This document shows positions 16,824 through 25,581 of a DNA stretch of 64,000 bases, in pieces (within the stretch, counting starts at the first letter, position 1; every line of letters starts with the position of its first letter). The position numbers and the translations under genes were made by a program. Source of the stretch: Amantichitinum ursilacus (GTDB lineage: Bacteria > Pseudomonadota > Gammaproteobacteria > Burkholderiales > Chitinibacteraceae); contig NZ_LAQT01000002.1 of assembly GCF_001294205.1 (NCBI RefSeq), positions 62,001-126,000 on the forward strand, given 5' to 3'. The notes under the pieces are model-generated. The model was not told the DNA's origin and did no database searches. It saw nothing but the letters and a program-made list of their open reading frames with translations.

Positions 16824-17249
16824 TTACTGAAAATACGAGATATCGGCGTCTTCACCCGTGCCGCCTGGCTTGCCGTCAGCGCCATAGGTGATGAGATCGA
16901 AATCGTGGCCGTTTTCGCCAGGGCGGCGATAAACATAGGGGTGATCCCACGGATCGTTGGGCACGTCCTTGGTCAGATACGGGCCTTGCCATTTGGCTTC
17001 GTCGCCCGGTTTGACGCTAAGTACGGCCAGACCTTGTTCGGTGGTGGGGTAGTGGCCGACGTCCAGCCGGTAATGATCAAGCGCATCGGCCAGCGACTTC
17101 ATCTGGCTGGCTGCGGTTTTCATCTTGGCCTTGCCCACTTCGCCGAACAGCTTGGGGCCGACGTAACCGGCCAACAGCGCAATAATCAACAGCACTACCA
17201 ACAGTTCGAGCAGCGTAAAGCCGCGCTCGCGCAGATTGCTTCGTTGCAT
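16824..17249 (-). CDS. gspG: Major pseudopilin GspG
   Basis: A 141-residue major pseudopilin and the first gene of the 11-gene operon. The prepilin signal is RERGFTLLELLVVLLIIALL (Glu +5). A helix KMKTAASQMKSLADALDHYR follows, then the GspG-type C-terminal domain with YPTTEQGLAVL, GPYLTKDVPNDPWDHPYVYR and GEDADISYFQ. These are the calcium-binding loop and C-terminus typical of true GspG. Length and motifs are close to classical family members, unlike the other pseudopilins of the operon. Confidence 0.95.
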   Translation of the reverse strand: MQRSNLRERGFTLLELLVVLLIIALLAGYVGPKLFGEVGKAKMKTAASQMKSLADALDHYRLDVGHYPTTEQGLAVLSVKPGDEAKWQGPYLTKDVPNDPWDHPYVYRRPGENGHDFDLITYGADGKPGGTGEDADISYFQ

Positions 17250-17746
17250 GGATCGAATCTCGGTTTCTTATGTATTTGTGGTAACAGCAGCCGCAGCCAG
17301 AAACGGCGCGGCGACTGCACAGTGACTGTGTTCGTTACGCGCGGGGTTGTTTGTATCGACTGTCGGTGCAGTTACTTGTTTGCGGTTACGCCTTTGTCAT
17401 GCGCAACTCCATCCTCTGCGCATCCTATACGGCGCATTTTGACGCTGCAAGCGCATTCACGGTGGGGTGAGCAAGGCGCGCAAATGCAGCTTTACCGTAA
17501 TCAGATCAACTGCATGCGGGGGATGCTTGCCAGATTGCCGTAACTTACGCCAGGCGGCTTAAAGCGACCTTCAAGCGGCGTAAATCAGCAGATTGGTGGG
17601 GTGTGACGGCGGTACGGATTGGTATCGTTGTAAGAATTTAACTGTCAATGATGTTGCACACCTGACGCAAAAAAACCACGAAACCGTTTGCGGCGGACGG
17701 CGGTTTTGCACGATACCGGTGCATGCGATGGCGGCAGGCTGACGCG
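17250..17746. other. Spacer upstream of the secretion operon
   Basis: About 500 bp between gspG and the DUF3224 gene without a convincing gene. It must hold the secretion-operon promoter (a TACATA-like -10 is possible near 17270-17276 on the minus strand, with no clear -35). Small reading frames here have no support. Confidence 0.5.
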
Positions 17747-18160
17747 TCAGCCATGCAACTCATAATCCAGCACATAACTGTGCCCACCATCTTGCAACAC
17801 AATCTGGCAGCGCCCGCTAATGCCAAACAGATCGCCCGTGCCCGAATCCGGCACGATGGTGATCGATAACTGCGGCTGGCCGCGCGCCATGGTGCCGCTG
17901 TGTTGCAACACAAAACTGCCGCGCTTGCCGTGCAGACTGCCTTCGACGTGCTCGATGGCCACGTAGCCCGCCGAGCCTTCGACCTCCGTGGTGGCGGTCA
18001 GCATCTGGCCGCGCCCGGTGGCTTGCAGATCGCCGCTGTAGTACTTGAGCAGTTGCAGGCGGCCCAGCTGCTGCGGCAGCAACGAGGGGGGTGAGGCGTC
18101 GGCGTCTGGCGTGGTGGGCGTCATCGAAACCGAAAACGCGCCGGTGGCTTGGGTCATCAT
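17747..18160 (-). CDS. DUF3224 family protein
   Basis: A 137-residue protein with the DUF3224 pattern: an N-terminal TGAFSVSMTP strand, YYSGDLQATGRGQML, GYVAIEHVEGSLHGKRGSFV, LQHSGTM and the C-terminal HSYVLDYEL. The family is small, allene-oxide-cyclase-like beta-barrel in appearance and of unknown function. The ATG at 18160 (MMTQ) has GGAG about 7-8 nt upstream. The longer in-frame extension runs through a terminator and the sodB 3' end, so it is not real. Single gene, no operon partner. Confidence 0.8.
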   Translation of the reverse strand: MMTQATGAFSVSMTPTTPDADASPPSLLPQQLGRLQLLKYYSGDLQATGRGQMLTATTEVEGSAGYVAIEHVEGSLHGKRGSFVLQHSGTMARGQPQLSITIVPDSGTGDLFGISGRCQIVLQDGGHSYVLDYELHG

Positions 18161-18330
18161 GAGCGGCTCCGCACGGATTAACCTGGCTGGTGCTGGGAGC
18201 ATAGAAAGCGGTAGATGCAGCCGCCAGCAACATCGTGTATCTGGCGGGTATCGGCGGAAGGGCGGGGCGACGGCGCAAGCGTATCTGGCAAGTGCGGGCC
18301 ATGGGCGGCAGTGTGGCCGGGCGATGGACG

Positions 18331-18361
18331 AAAAAAAAGACCCGCATTGCGGGCCTTTTTT
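18331..18361 (-). terminator. Intrinsic terminator of sodB
   Basis: A GC-rich hairpin CCCGC-ATT-GCGGG flanked by A-run and T-run on either side gives a U-tail on both strands. It begins 27 bp after the sodB stop. Confidence 0.85.
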
Positions 18362-18387
18362 CAGGGGACGATCAGTAATGCAATCGC

Positions 18388-18978
18388 TTAGCCGAAGCGC
18401 TTGCTTACGGAATCCCAATTCACCAGCTTCCAGAACGCGCCCAGGTAGTTGGGACGGCTGTTGCGGTAGTCGATGTAGTACGCGTGTTCCCACACGTCGG
18501 CGGTCAGTAGCGCAACGTCAGCGGTGGTGAGGGGGGTCGCGGCGTTGGACGTGTTGACGATGTCCACCGAGCCATCCGGCTTTTTAACCAGCCACGTCCA
18601 GCCCGAACCAAAATTGCCGGCGGCGGAAGCGTTGAAGGCTTCTTTGAACTTGTCGAAAGAACCCCACTTGGCGTTGATCGCGTCGGCCACAGCGCCGGTG
18701 GGCGCGCGGTCTGCGTCGGACGGGTTAGGCGCCAGGCTTTCCCAGAAGAAGGTGTGGTTCCACACCTGGGCGGAGTTGTTGAACAGGCCGCCGGCCGGGG
18801 CTTTCTTGACCGTTTCTTCGATGCTGAGGTTTTCGAACTCAGTACCTTCGATCAGCTTGTTCAGGTTGGTAACGTAAGTTTGGTGATGCTTGCCATAGTG
18901 ATATTCGAGTGTCTCTTCGGACATGTGCGGAGCAAGCGCATTTTTTTCGTAAGGCAGGGGGGGAAGGGTATGTGCCAT
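18388..18978 (-). CDS. sodB: Superoxide dismutase [Fe]
   Basis: A 196-residue cytoplasmic Fe-SOD that converts superoxide to oxygen and peroxide. The metal ligands are H27 (EYHYGKHH), H75 (QVWNHTF), D161 and H165 ([10 protein letters not shown]). Gln71 in NNSAQVWNH is the iron-type outer-sphere residue, so iron rather than manganese is expected. The sequence is very close to E. coli SodB throughout. An extended -10 promoter lies about 100 bp upstream and a strong terminator follows, so it is a monocistronic unit. Confidence 0.97.
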   Translation of the reverse strand: MAHTLPPLPYEKNALAPHMSEETLEYHYGKHHQTYVTNLNKLIEGTEFENLSIEETVKKAPAGGLFNNSAQVWNHTFFWESLAPNPSDADRAPTGAVADAINAKWGSFDKFKEAFNASAAGNFGSGWTWLVKKPDGSVDIVNTSNAATPLTTADVALLTADVWEHAYYIDYRNSRPNYLGAFWKLVNWDSVSKRFG

Positions 18979-19282
18979 AGATGTATCTCCTCGGTTGGCG
19001 GGACTCGGTTTGGCTACTGCGAGGCCACTCGCGGTCGTTTCAAGATCCCGGAAACGGCTTATGCGGAAGTGCGAGTTTATAACAAATGGGGCAGCGGCCA
19101 GCGCATTTCAAGCTGGTTTTGCATAAGTCTTATGTCAGCGTAACGCGGCTTTAGTGCCATAGTAGGGCTGTGGTATCGTGCGTGCCTGGACTGGCGCTGC
19201 AAGGTGGCCAGGCCCGTTTATCGAATATGCATTCTGAAAACTAGCAAGCGCGGTTGCCACCAGCGCTTCCCGGATGGGTTTT
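18979..19282. other. Divergent control region of sodB and the CobD-like gene
   Basis: About 300 bp between two divergent genes. It holds the sodB extended -10 (19076-19084) and, at 19122-19134, a perfect palindrome CATAAG-T-CTTATG that could be a regulator site. No gene is seen. Confidence 0.55.
19076..19084 (-). promoter_or_regulatory. Extended -10 promoter element of sodB
   Basis: On the minus strand the bases read TGTTATAAA, an extended -10 (TGn plus TATAAA). No good -35 is visible at 17 bp, as expected when an extended -10 is used. The sodB ATG is about 98 bp downstream. Confidence 0.45.
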
Positions 19283-20209
19283 ATGACCTTTTTGTCGTTG
19301 ATCATCGCCTTGGCTCTGGAGCAACTTCGCCCCATCAGTAGTCGCAACCCCGCCTATCTGGCTTTCGTGCGGCTAGCCAATAATCTGGAACGTAACCTCA
19401 ACGCCGGCGAATACCGCAACGGCGTCTACGGTTGGCTGCTGGCCATGTTGCCGCCGCTGATCGTGGCGATTTCGGTTTATTTTTTGCTGGCGCGCCACAG
19501 CCCGCTGATGGCGCTGCTGTGGAATGTGGCCATCCTGTATCTGACCATGGGCTTCCGCCAGTTTAGCCATGCGTTCTCGGGCATTTCGCGCGCGCTGCAA
19601 GTAGACGACGTCGATTCCGCCCGCTTGCTGCTGGCCGACTGGACGGGCCAGCACACGTCGCAAATGGGCCCTGACGAGATTTCGCGCCTGGCCATCGAGC
19701 AGGGCCTGGTCGATTCGTTCCGTTACGTGTTTGGCACGGTGTTCTGGTTTGTAGCGCTGGGCTGGATTGCCGGGCCGGCGGGCGCGGTGTTGTACCGCAC
19801 TTCCAGCCTGCTGGCGCAAAAGTGGGGCGCATTCGACAACCAGAATGCGTTTGGCCGCTTTGCCACCATGATGCACGACCTGCTCGATTATATTCCGGTG
19901 CGGTTGACCGCCGTCAGCTTTGCCATCATGGGCGACTTTCAGGACGCGGTGGATTGCTGGAATGCGCAAGCGCGCACATGGGCCGATTACACCAGCGGCA
20001 TCTTGCTAAGCGCAGGCGCTGGCGCCATCGGCATCCGCCTGGGCGATGTGCTGCACCAGGACCACACCGTCAAATTCCGCCCGGAACTGGGCCTGGGTGA
20101 GGCCGCCAACCCCGATTATCTTGCAAGCGCGGTCGGCTTGATCTGGCGTTCGGTGTTGTTGTGGCTGGCGCTGATCCTGCTGTTCAGCGCCGCCATCTGG
20201 ATACGCTAA
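19283..20209 (+). CDS. CobD/CbiB-family membrane protein
   Basis: A 308-residue polytopic membrane protein of the CobD/CbiB-like group. It has an N-terminal hydrophobic stretch MTFLSLIIALALEQLRP, a second pair of segments near residues 50-95, a central region with LLADWTGQHT and conserved IPVRLTAVSFAIMG, and a final transmembrane helix ending in IWIR. CobD/CbiB attaches aminopropanol to cobyric acid, but this stand-alone betaproteobacterial type is short and far from cobalamin genes, so a cobalamin role is doubtful. I start at 19283; an ATG 9 nt earlier is possible. Confidence 0.75.
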   Translation: MTFLSLIIALALEQLRPISSRNPAYLAFVRLANNLERNLNAGEYRNGVYGWLLAMLPPLIVAISVYFLLARHSPLMALLWNVAILYLTMGFRQFSHAFSGISRALQVDDVDSARLLLADWTGQHTSQMGPDEISRLAIEQGLVDSFRYVFGTVFWFVALGWIAGPAGAVLYRTSSLLAQKWGAFDNQNAFGRFATMMHDLLDYIPVRLTAVSFAIMGDFQDAVDCWNAQARTWADYTSGILLSAGAGAIGIRLGDVLHQDHTVKFRPELGLGEAANPDYLASAVGLIWRSVLLWLALILLFSAAIWIR

Positions 20210-20358
20210 GCCGGTGATCTGACTGTGCAAAACGGCTGGATAATGACTGGTGCTGACGGAGTAGGAAAAACGCCGACGTAAGATTTGCGTTGGCAGCCTT
20301 TGTCAGAATCGACGCGCTGGCGCAAAATTGCGGCTCAGTCACTTGGGAGTCCTTCGCC

Positions 20359-21009
20359 GTGCCGCAAATCCAGATTGCCGATCGCACCCTTACCGTTGCG
20401 AATATCTTTTGTGTAGGCCGTAATTATCAGGCCCATGCGGCTGAAATGGGCTCCAGCATCGGCGCGGAGCCCATGGTGTTTCTGAAACCCAATTCCGCCA
20501 TCGTCCGTCCCGGCACGCCGCTGCAGTTGCCCGCGTGGTCCCACGAAATCCATCACGAAACCGAATTGGTCGTCGCCATCGGCAAAAGCGGTCGCCATAT
20601 TGCGCGTGAAGACGCGATGCAATACGTGGCGGGCTATGCGCTGGGCCTGGATCTGACTGCACGCGATGTGCAGGCCGAAGCCAAGAAAAAGGGCCAACCG
20701 TGGACGCTGGCCAAGGGCTTTGCCGGCGCTGCCGTGTTGGGCCAGTTTGTGCCCGCCAGCGCCATTCCCAATCCGGCCGACGTCAGCTTTACGCTGCACA
20801 TCAACGATGCACTGACCCAGCAAGCGCATACGCGCGACATGGCGTTTGATATTCCGGCGCTGATTGCCTGGATTTCCGACCGCTTTGGCCTGACCGAGGG
20901 CGATCTGATCTATACCGGCACGCCTGAAGGCGTGGGCCCGATTGTTTCGGGCGACCAACTAATGCTGCAACTGGGCAATGTGTTGCACGACCACTATCAG
21001 GTGGCCTGA
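20359..21009 (+). CDS. Fumarylacetoacetate hydrolase family protein
   Basis: A 216-residue cytoplasmic FAH-fold enzyme of the YcgM/acylpyruvase size class. Key features are IFCVGRNYQAHAAEMG, the metal-binding HHETELVVAIGK (Glu-x-Glu), GYALGLDLTARDVQ (metal Asp), GQPWTLAKGFAG and YTGTPEGVGPI. Known relatives hydrolyse acylpyruvates or decarboxylate oxaloacetate; the substrate here cannot be read from sequence. I use the GTG at 20359, with GGGAG 9 nt upstream; an in-frame TTG at 20290 would add an unrelated extension. Its stop overlaps the next start as TGATG, so the two are co-translated. Confidence 0.88.
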   Translation: MPQIQIADRTLTVANIFCVGRNYQAHAAEMGSSIGAEPMVFLKPNSAIVRPGTPLQLPAWSHEIHHETELVVAIGKSGRHIAREDAMQYVAGYALGLDLTARDVQAEAKKKGQPWTLAKGFAGAAVLGQFVPASAIPNPADVSFTLHINDALTQQAHTRDMAFDIPALIAWISDRFGLTEGDLIYTGTPEGVGPIVSGDQLMLQLGNVLHDHYQVA

Positions 21010-21476
21010 TGCTGATCCGACGGGCAGGCCCTGACGATCTGGCTGCGCTGCAAAGCTGTTTCTTTGCATCGGTGTCGGTATTGGCCGCGCCGCATTACAC
21101 GCCCGAGCAACGGCGGGCCTGGGTGGAGCGCGCCTTGAGCGATGCGGCGAGCTGGCGCGAAAAGCTGGTCAGCAACACCGTCTGGCATGCACTTGAGGGC
21201 GATGTGGTGGCAGGCTTTTGCAGTCTGACCCACGCGGGTCTGGTCGACTGGCTGTTTGTGCATCCGGCGTTTGCGCGCAAAGGCGTGGCGCGGGCGTTGC
21301 TGGAGCAGGCCGAAACCATGGCGCGCTATGAAGGCCTGACGCGGATGGATACCTTCGCCAGCCTGGCGGCGCAGCCGGTGTTTGCCGCCTGCGGCTTTAC
21401 GCTGGACTATCGGCAGGATGTGGACGTCAACGGCATCAAGCTCGAGAACGCCCACATGGTGCGCGAACTCGGCTGA
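21009..21476 (+). CDS. GNAT family N-acetyltransferase
   Basis: A 155-residue GNAT enzyme. Motif A, which binds acetyl-CoA, is visible as LFVHPAFARKGVARALLEQA, and the C-terminal LAAQPVFAACGFTLDYR is typical of the family. The start overlaps the stop of the FAH gene by one base. The acceptor substrate is unknown; ElaA- or RimI-like small-molecule or protein acetylation are both possible. Confidence 0.82.
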   Translation: MLIRRAGPDDLAALQSCFFASVSVLAAPHYTPEQRRAWVERALSDAASWREKLVSNTVWHALEGDVVAGFCSLTHAGLVDWLFVHPAFARKGVARALLEQAETMARYEGLTRMDTFASLAAQPVFAACGFTLDYRQDVDVNGIKLENAHMVRELG

Positions 21477-21501
21477 TGTCGCGCCGGAGGGCGATCGACG
21501 C

Positions 21502-22515
21502 TCAGCAGGCTTCCAGCGTCGATAGATCCCAGCGCGGGCGTGCCCCGTAGCTGTACTGCGGCGTGGCGTATTGCAGTCGCATCGCGCCAGCAAACGCAAT
21601 CATCGCGCCATTGTCGGTACACAATTCCAGCGGTGGATAAAACACTTCAAATTTGCGACGGCGCGCGGCTTCGTTCAGCGCGTTGCGCAATTGTTTGTTG
21701 GCGCCGACGCCGCCCGCAATCACCAGGCGCTGCATGCCGGTCTGCTGCAAGGCTGCCACGCATTTCTTCAGCAAGACCTCCACCACTGCCTCCTGAAACG
21801 CCGCACAGATGTCGGCGCGCGTTTGATCGTCGATGGGCGCTTGCTGGTTGACCAGGTTCAGTACGGCGGTCTTGAGGCCCGAGAAGCTGAAGTCCAGATC
21901 GCCCGAGTGCAGCATCGGCCGCGGCAGTTTAAAGCGCGTGGCGTCGCCGGTATCGGCCAGCTTTGATAAGGCCGGGCCCCCGGGGTAGCCCAGATCCAGC
22001 AGCTTGGCGGATTTATCAAATGCCTCGCCCGCAGCGTCGTCCACCGTTTCGCCGAGGATTTCGTACTGGCCGATGCCCCGCACCGCCATTAATTGCGTGT
22101 GGCCGCCCGACACCAGCAAAGCCACAAACGGAAAATCCGGACGCGGCGTGGACAGTAGCGGCGATAACAAATGGCCTTCAAGGTGATGCACGGCGACGAT
22201 GGGTTTTTCCAGCGCAAACGCCAGCGCATTGGCCACGCTGGCGCCGACCAGCAGCGCTCCGGCAAGGCCTGGCCCCGCGGTATAGGCAATCGCGTCGATG
22301 TCTTTGCGCGTGCGCTGGGCTTCGGCGAGGCACGCTTCGGTTAAGGGCAGCACGCGGCGGATATGGTCACGCGACGCCAGCTCGGGCACCACGCCACCGT
22401 ATTCGGTATGCATGGCAATTTGCGAATGAATGCGATGGGCCAGCAGGCCCTGTTCACTGTCGTATAATGCGACGCCGGTTTCGTCGCAGGATGATTCGAT
22501 GCCTAGCACTAGCAT
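21502..22515 (-). CDS. tsaD: tRNA N6-adenosine threonylcarbamoyltransferase TsaD
   Basis: A 337-residue ASKHA-fold enzyme that transfers threonylcarbamoyl to A37 of ANN-decoding tRNAs with TsaB and TsaE. Motifs: [19 protein letters not shown], the metal-binding [46 protein letters not shown] and the C-terminal [12 protein letters not shown]. The ATG at 22515 gives the conserved N-terminus; a longer frame exists but is not conserved. It is divergent from rpsU, the classic arrangement around the macromolecular-synthesis operon. Confidence 0.97.
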   Translation of the reverse strand: MLVLGIESSCDETGVALYDSEQGLLAHRIHSQIAMHTEYGGVVPELASRDHIRRVLPLTEACLAEAQRTRKDIDAIAYTAGPGLAGALLVGASVANALAFALEKPIVAVHHLEGHLLSPLLSTPRPDFPFVALLVSGGHTQLMAVRGIGQYEILGETVDDAAGEAFDKSAKLLDLGYPGGPALSKLADTGDATRFKLPRPMLHSGDLDFSFSGLKTAVLNLVNQQAPIDDQTRADICAAFQEAVVEVLLKKCVAALQQTGMQRLVIAGGVGANKQLRNALNEAARRRKFEVFYPPLELCTDNGAMIAFAGAMRLQYATPQYSYGARPRWDLSTLEAC

Positions 22516-22588
22516 GGCGCGCCTCGTCGGTCTGGGTGGGCAAGGGCGCATCGTACCCGTTCATGCAACACCCGAAAAGCACAGGGTT

Positions 22589-22617
22589 TTGACACGAGGG
22601 CTCAGGTCGTGGATAAT
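22589..22617 (+). promoter_or_regulatory. Sigma-70 promoter of the rpsU-yqeY-dnaG-rpoD operon
   Basis: Perfect -35 TTGACA (22589-22594), 17-bp spacer and -10 GATAAT (22612-22617), about 50 bp before the rpsU start. It is the best sigma-70 promoter I see in the window. Confidence 0.88.
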
Positions 22618-22666
22618 CCGTGGCTTTCTTCCGGGCACTAAGCCCTAACAACAGGATTTACGCTCG

Positions 22667-22879
22667 ATGCCTTCTGTTCGCGTTAAAGAGAACGAGCCCT
22701 TTGAAGTCGCAATGCGCCGCTTCAAGCGCTCTGTAGAAAAAACCGGTCTGCTGACCGAACTGCGTAGCCGTGAGTTTTATGAAAAGCCCACTGCAGAACG
22801 CAAGCGTAAGCTCGCTGCCGCCGTCAAGCGCCACTACAAGCGCCTGCGCAGCCAGCAACTGCCCCCGAAGCTGTACTAA
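22667..22879 (+). CDS. rpsU: 30S ribosomal protein S21
   Basis: A 70-residue, Lys/Arg-rich ribosomal protein that sits near the anti-Shine-Dalgarno end of 16S rRNA and aids initiation. The sequence [20 protein letters not shown] and the C-terminal RHYKRLRSQ are fully typical. First gene of the macromolecular-synthesis operon, under a consensus promoter. A strong terminator 27 bp after the stop should make it more abundant than the downstream dnaG and rpoD products. Confidence 0.98.
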   Translation: MPSVRVKENEPFEVAMRRFKRSVEKTGLLTELRSREFYEKPTAERKRKLAAAVKRHYKRLRSQQLPPKLY

Positions 22880-22906
22880 GCCGGGTAGGCTGCAAGCCAG
22901 ATTATG

Positions 22907-22930
22907 AAAGGCCGCACACGTGCGGCCTTT
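22907..22930 (+). terminator. Attenuating terminator between rpsU and yqeY
   Basis: A perfect 10-bp stem AAAGGCCGCA / TGCGGCCTTT (22907-22916 with 22921-22930) with CACG loop. The T-tail is short (TTT within the stem, then CCG), so partial read-through into yqeY-dnaG-rpoD is likely, as in E. coli rpsU. Confidence 0.75.
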
Positions 22931-22985
22931 CCGTCTTTGTGTTACGTCGCCGACGTAACGCTTCAATCGCCAAGAGAAACGGATC

Positions 22986-23426
22986 ATGAGCCTTAAAGTA
23001 CGCATCACGGACGACATGAAAACAGCGATGAAAGCCAAAGAGACGGATCGTCTGGGCACCATCCGCTTGTTGCTGGCGGCGATGAAGCAGCGTGAGGTGG
23101 ATGAGCGCATCGAACTGGATGACGCCGCCATCGCCGCCATCATCGAAAAGATGCTCAAACAGCGCAAAGACAGCATCAGCCAGTTTGAAGCCGCCCAGCG
23201 CCAGGATCTGGCCGACAAAGAAAAAGCCGAAGTCGCTGTGCTGTCGGCGTACTTGCCTGAACGCATGTCCGATGCCGAAGTGGCCGCGATTGTTGATGCC
23301 AGCATCGCCACGCACGGCCAGACGCCCGCGGCCATGGGCAAGATCATGGCCGATCTGAAAACGCAGCTTGCGGGCAAGGCCGATATGGCCGAAGTCAGCA
23401 AGCTGGTTAAAGCGCGCATGCAATAA
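22986..23426 (+). CDS. GatB/YqeY domain protein
   Basis: A 146-residue all-helical protein with the YqeY fold: MSLKVRITDDMKTAMKAKET, RLGTIRLLLAAMKQREVDER, LPERMSDAEVAAIVDASI and GKADMAEVSKLVKARM. It resembles the tail domain of GatB, which contacts tRNA in Asp/Glu-tRNA amidotransferase. The stand-alone form is commonly inserted between rpsU and dnaG in betaproteobacteria. Its molecular role is unsettled. Confidence 0.93.
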   Translation: MSLKVRITDDMKTAMKAKETDRLGTIRLLLAAMKQREVDERIELDDAAIAAIIEKMLKQRKDSISQFEAAQRQDLADKEKAEVAVLSAYLPERMSDAEVAAIVDASIATHGQTPAAMGKIMADLKTQLAGKADMAEVSKLVKARMQ

Positions 23427-23483
23427 AGGAATGACGCATGATGCCGACCGCATGTACGGGCCTGGCATTGTGCGTTGTCGACC

Positions 23484-25418
23484 ATGGCGCGCATCCCCGA
23501 GGCTTTCATTCAGGACTTACTGAACCGCGTTGACATTGTCGACGTGGTTGAGCGCTATCTGCCGCTCAAGAAAGCCGGGATGAACTACTCGGCCTGCTGT
23601 CCGTTTCACAAAGAGAAAAGCCCGTCGTTTACGGTGAGCCACTCCAAACAGTTTTATCACTGCTTTGGCTGCGGCGCGCACGGCTCGGCGGTTAACTTTG
23701 TGATGGAGTACGAAGCGCTGTCGTTTCCCGAAGCGATTCGCAAACTGGCCGAAAGCGTGGGTTTGCAGGTGCCCGAAGAAGCCGGCGGCGCAGCTGCGGC
23801 GCCCAAAGGCGAGCCGGGCGTCTATGACGTATTAAAGGCAGCCAGTGAATATTACCGGCAGCAACTGAAAACCGCGCCAGCGGCCATCAATTATCTGAAA
23901 GGCCGTGGCCTGGAAGGGCGCACCGCGGCACGCTTTGGCTTGGGTTATGCGCCGGGCAGCAGCGGTCATGGACTTAAAAAAGTATTCGAAGATTACGACT
24001 GGAATAAATTGCTGACCGAAGCCGGGTTGGTGGGCGAGGACGAAGAATCGCATCGCCGCTATGACCGCTTTCGTGACCGTGTGATTTTTCCCATTCTTAA
24101 TCAGCGCGGTTCGGTGATTGGCTTTGGCGGCCGCATTATCGGCGATGGCAAACCCAAATATCTGAACAGCCCGGAAACGCCGGTATTCCAGAAAGGCAAC
24201 GAGCTATACGGCTTGAGCCAGGCGCGCACCGCCATTCGCGACAACGGTCGCGTGCTGGTCGTGGAAGGCTATATGGACGTGGTGATGCTGGCGCAGCATG
24301 GCGTGGAATATGCCGTCGCCACGCTGGGCACCGCTTGCACCCCGGTGCACGTGCAAAAGCTGTTAAAGCTGGCCGACGAAGTGGTGTTCTGTTTTGACGG
24401 CGACAAGGCCGGTCGCAAAGCGGCCTGGCGCGCGCTGGAAAACAGCCTTGAATATCTGGTGGATGGCAAACGCCTGGCATTTCTGTTTTTGCCAGAAGAG
24501 CATGATCCGGATAGTTATGTGCAGCAGTTTGGCCGCGAACGGTTTGAACAAGTGCTGACGCAAGACGCCGTACCACTGGCGCAGTTTCTTCTTAGAGAAC
24601 TGGCCGCGCAGGTCGAACTGGAAAGCGAAGAAGGGCGGGCCCGCCTGGTGCATCTGGCCAAGCCATTGATGAGCAAGGTCACAGCACCCGCCTATGGTTT
24701 GATGATCCGTAAACGTCTGGCTGAACTATGTCGGCTGGAGTTGTCTGAACTTGACCCGATTTTGTCAGGTCGCAACGAACCGGCCAGCGCGGCGGCGCCG
24801 CAAGCTTACGATGATCCGGGTTATCCGCCTGAATATGACGATGGCTTTGTGCCGCAGCGGCGCTTTAAACCGCGCGACGGTAACAACTGGCGCAATGACG
24901 GCGGCGGTGGTCGGGGCAACTGGAAAAGGAAAGGCAACTGGCGTGATCGAGAAGAAGAACGTCCGCGTTTAACGCCGCGCGTGCAGCCCGATATGGTGCA
25001 GGGGTTGTTGCAATTGCTGTTGTTTGAACCAGTGCTGGCCACCCGGTGCGAGCCGGTCTGGCTGACCTGGCCCGCGCATGGCGACGAGCTGCTGCAGGAT
25101 GTGCTGCAATCGGCGCGCACGCATGGCGCGCGCATGAATTCAGCGCAGTTGCTGGAGTTGTGGCGCGATGAGCCGGTGTATACGCGGCTGGCGGCAATGG
25201 CCAGCGCGGGCATGGCGCGCTTTGAGCGTTGGTCGGATGAAGAGCGCGAGCTGGAGTTTGCCAACGCGCTCCAGGCGGCCGGGCAAAGTCTGATTCGCGC
25301 GGCTACACTGAACCGCAAGGCGGAACTCGAGTACCGCCAGGCACACGGAGGATTGTCTGATGTCGAACGGCAAGAATATATGGCTTTGCTGACGCAGTCC
25401 CGCAGCGTCACTTCATAG
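23484..25418 (+). CDS. dnaG: DNA primase
   Basis: A 644-residue replicative primase. The CHC2 zinc finger is at the N-terminus (C39, H42, C60, C63 in CCPFHKEKS and CFGCGAHG). The catalytic core has the ERYDRF-like YDRFRDRVIFPI and GRIIGDGKPKYLNSPETP. The TOPRIM domain follows (LVVEGYMDVVML with metal Glu, then FCFDGDKAGRKA). A low-complexity linker rich in Asp, Gly, Arg and Asn (about 440-500) precedes the C-terminal DnaB-binding helicase-interaction domain. I start at the ATG at 23484; a TTG 9 nt earlier is in frame. No strong ribosome site is seen, which fits the low expression usual for dnaG. Confidence 0.97.
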   Translation: MARIPEAFIQDLLNRVDIVDVVERYLPLKKAGMNYSACCPFHKEKSPSFTVSHSKQFYHCFGCGAHGSAVNFVMEYEALSFPEAIRKLAESVGLQVPEEAGGAAAAPKGEPGVYDVLKAASEYYRQQLKTAPAAINYLKGRGLEGRTAARFGLGYAPGSSGHGLKKVFEDYDWNKLLTEAGLVGEDEESHRRYDRFRDRVIFPILNQRGSVIGFGGRIIGDGKPKYLNSPETPVFQKGNELYGLSQARTAIRDNGRVLVVEGYMDVVMLAQHGVEYAVATLGTACTPVHVQKLLKLADEVVFCFDGDKAGRKAAWRALENSLEYLVDGKRLAFLFLPEEHDPDSYVQQFGRERFEQVLTQDAVPLAQFLLRELAAQVELESEEGRARLVHLAKPLMSKVTAPAYGLMIRKRLAELCRLELSELDPILSGRNEPASAAAPQAYDDPGYPPEYDDGFVPQRRFKPRDGNNWRNDGGGGRGNWKRKGNWRDREEERPRLTPRVQPDMVQGLLQLLLFEPVLATRCEPVWLTWPAHGDELLQDVLQSARTHGARMNSAQLLELWRDEPVYTRLAAMASAGMARFERWSDEERELEFANALQAAGQSLIRAATLNRKAELEYRQAHGGLSDVERQEYMALLTQSRSVTS

Positions 25419-25515
25419 GCGAATTAACTGCCGATACAAATAAACGACGGCGGACAGCTTGAAATGTGGATACGTGACAATCACTTCCCACTATGAAACT
25501 TGATCTGGTTTCTGG

Positions 25516-25544
25516 CATCCAGAAGCCGGGTTATCTGATATAAT
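25516..25544 (+). promoter_or_regulatory. Internal extended -10 promoter before rpoD
   Basis: TGATATAAT at 25536-25544 is a perfect -10 with the extended TGn element, 38 bp before the rpoD ATG. No good -35 is present. It probably gives rpoD expression independent of the upstream operon promoter, like the internal promoters known in E. coli dnaG. Confidence 0.65.
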
Positions 25545-25581
25545 CCTCGGTTTTTCCGAATCTTTCCGAGTCTCACGAGTC

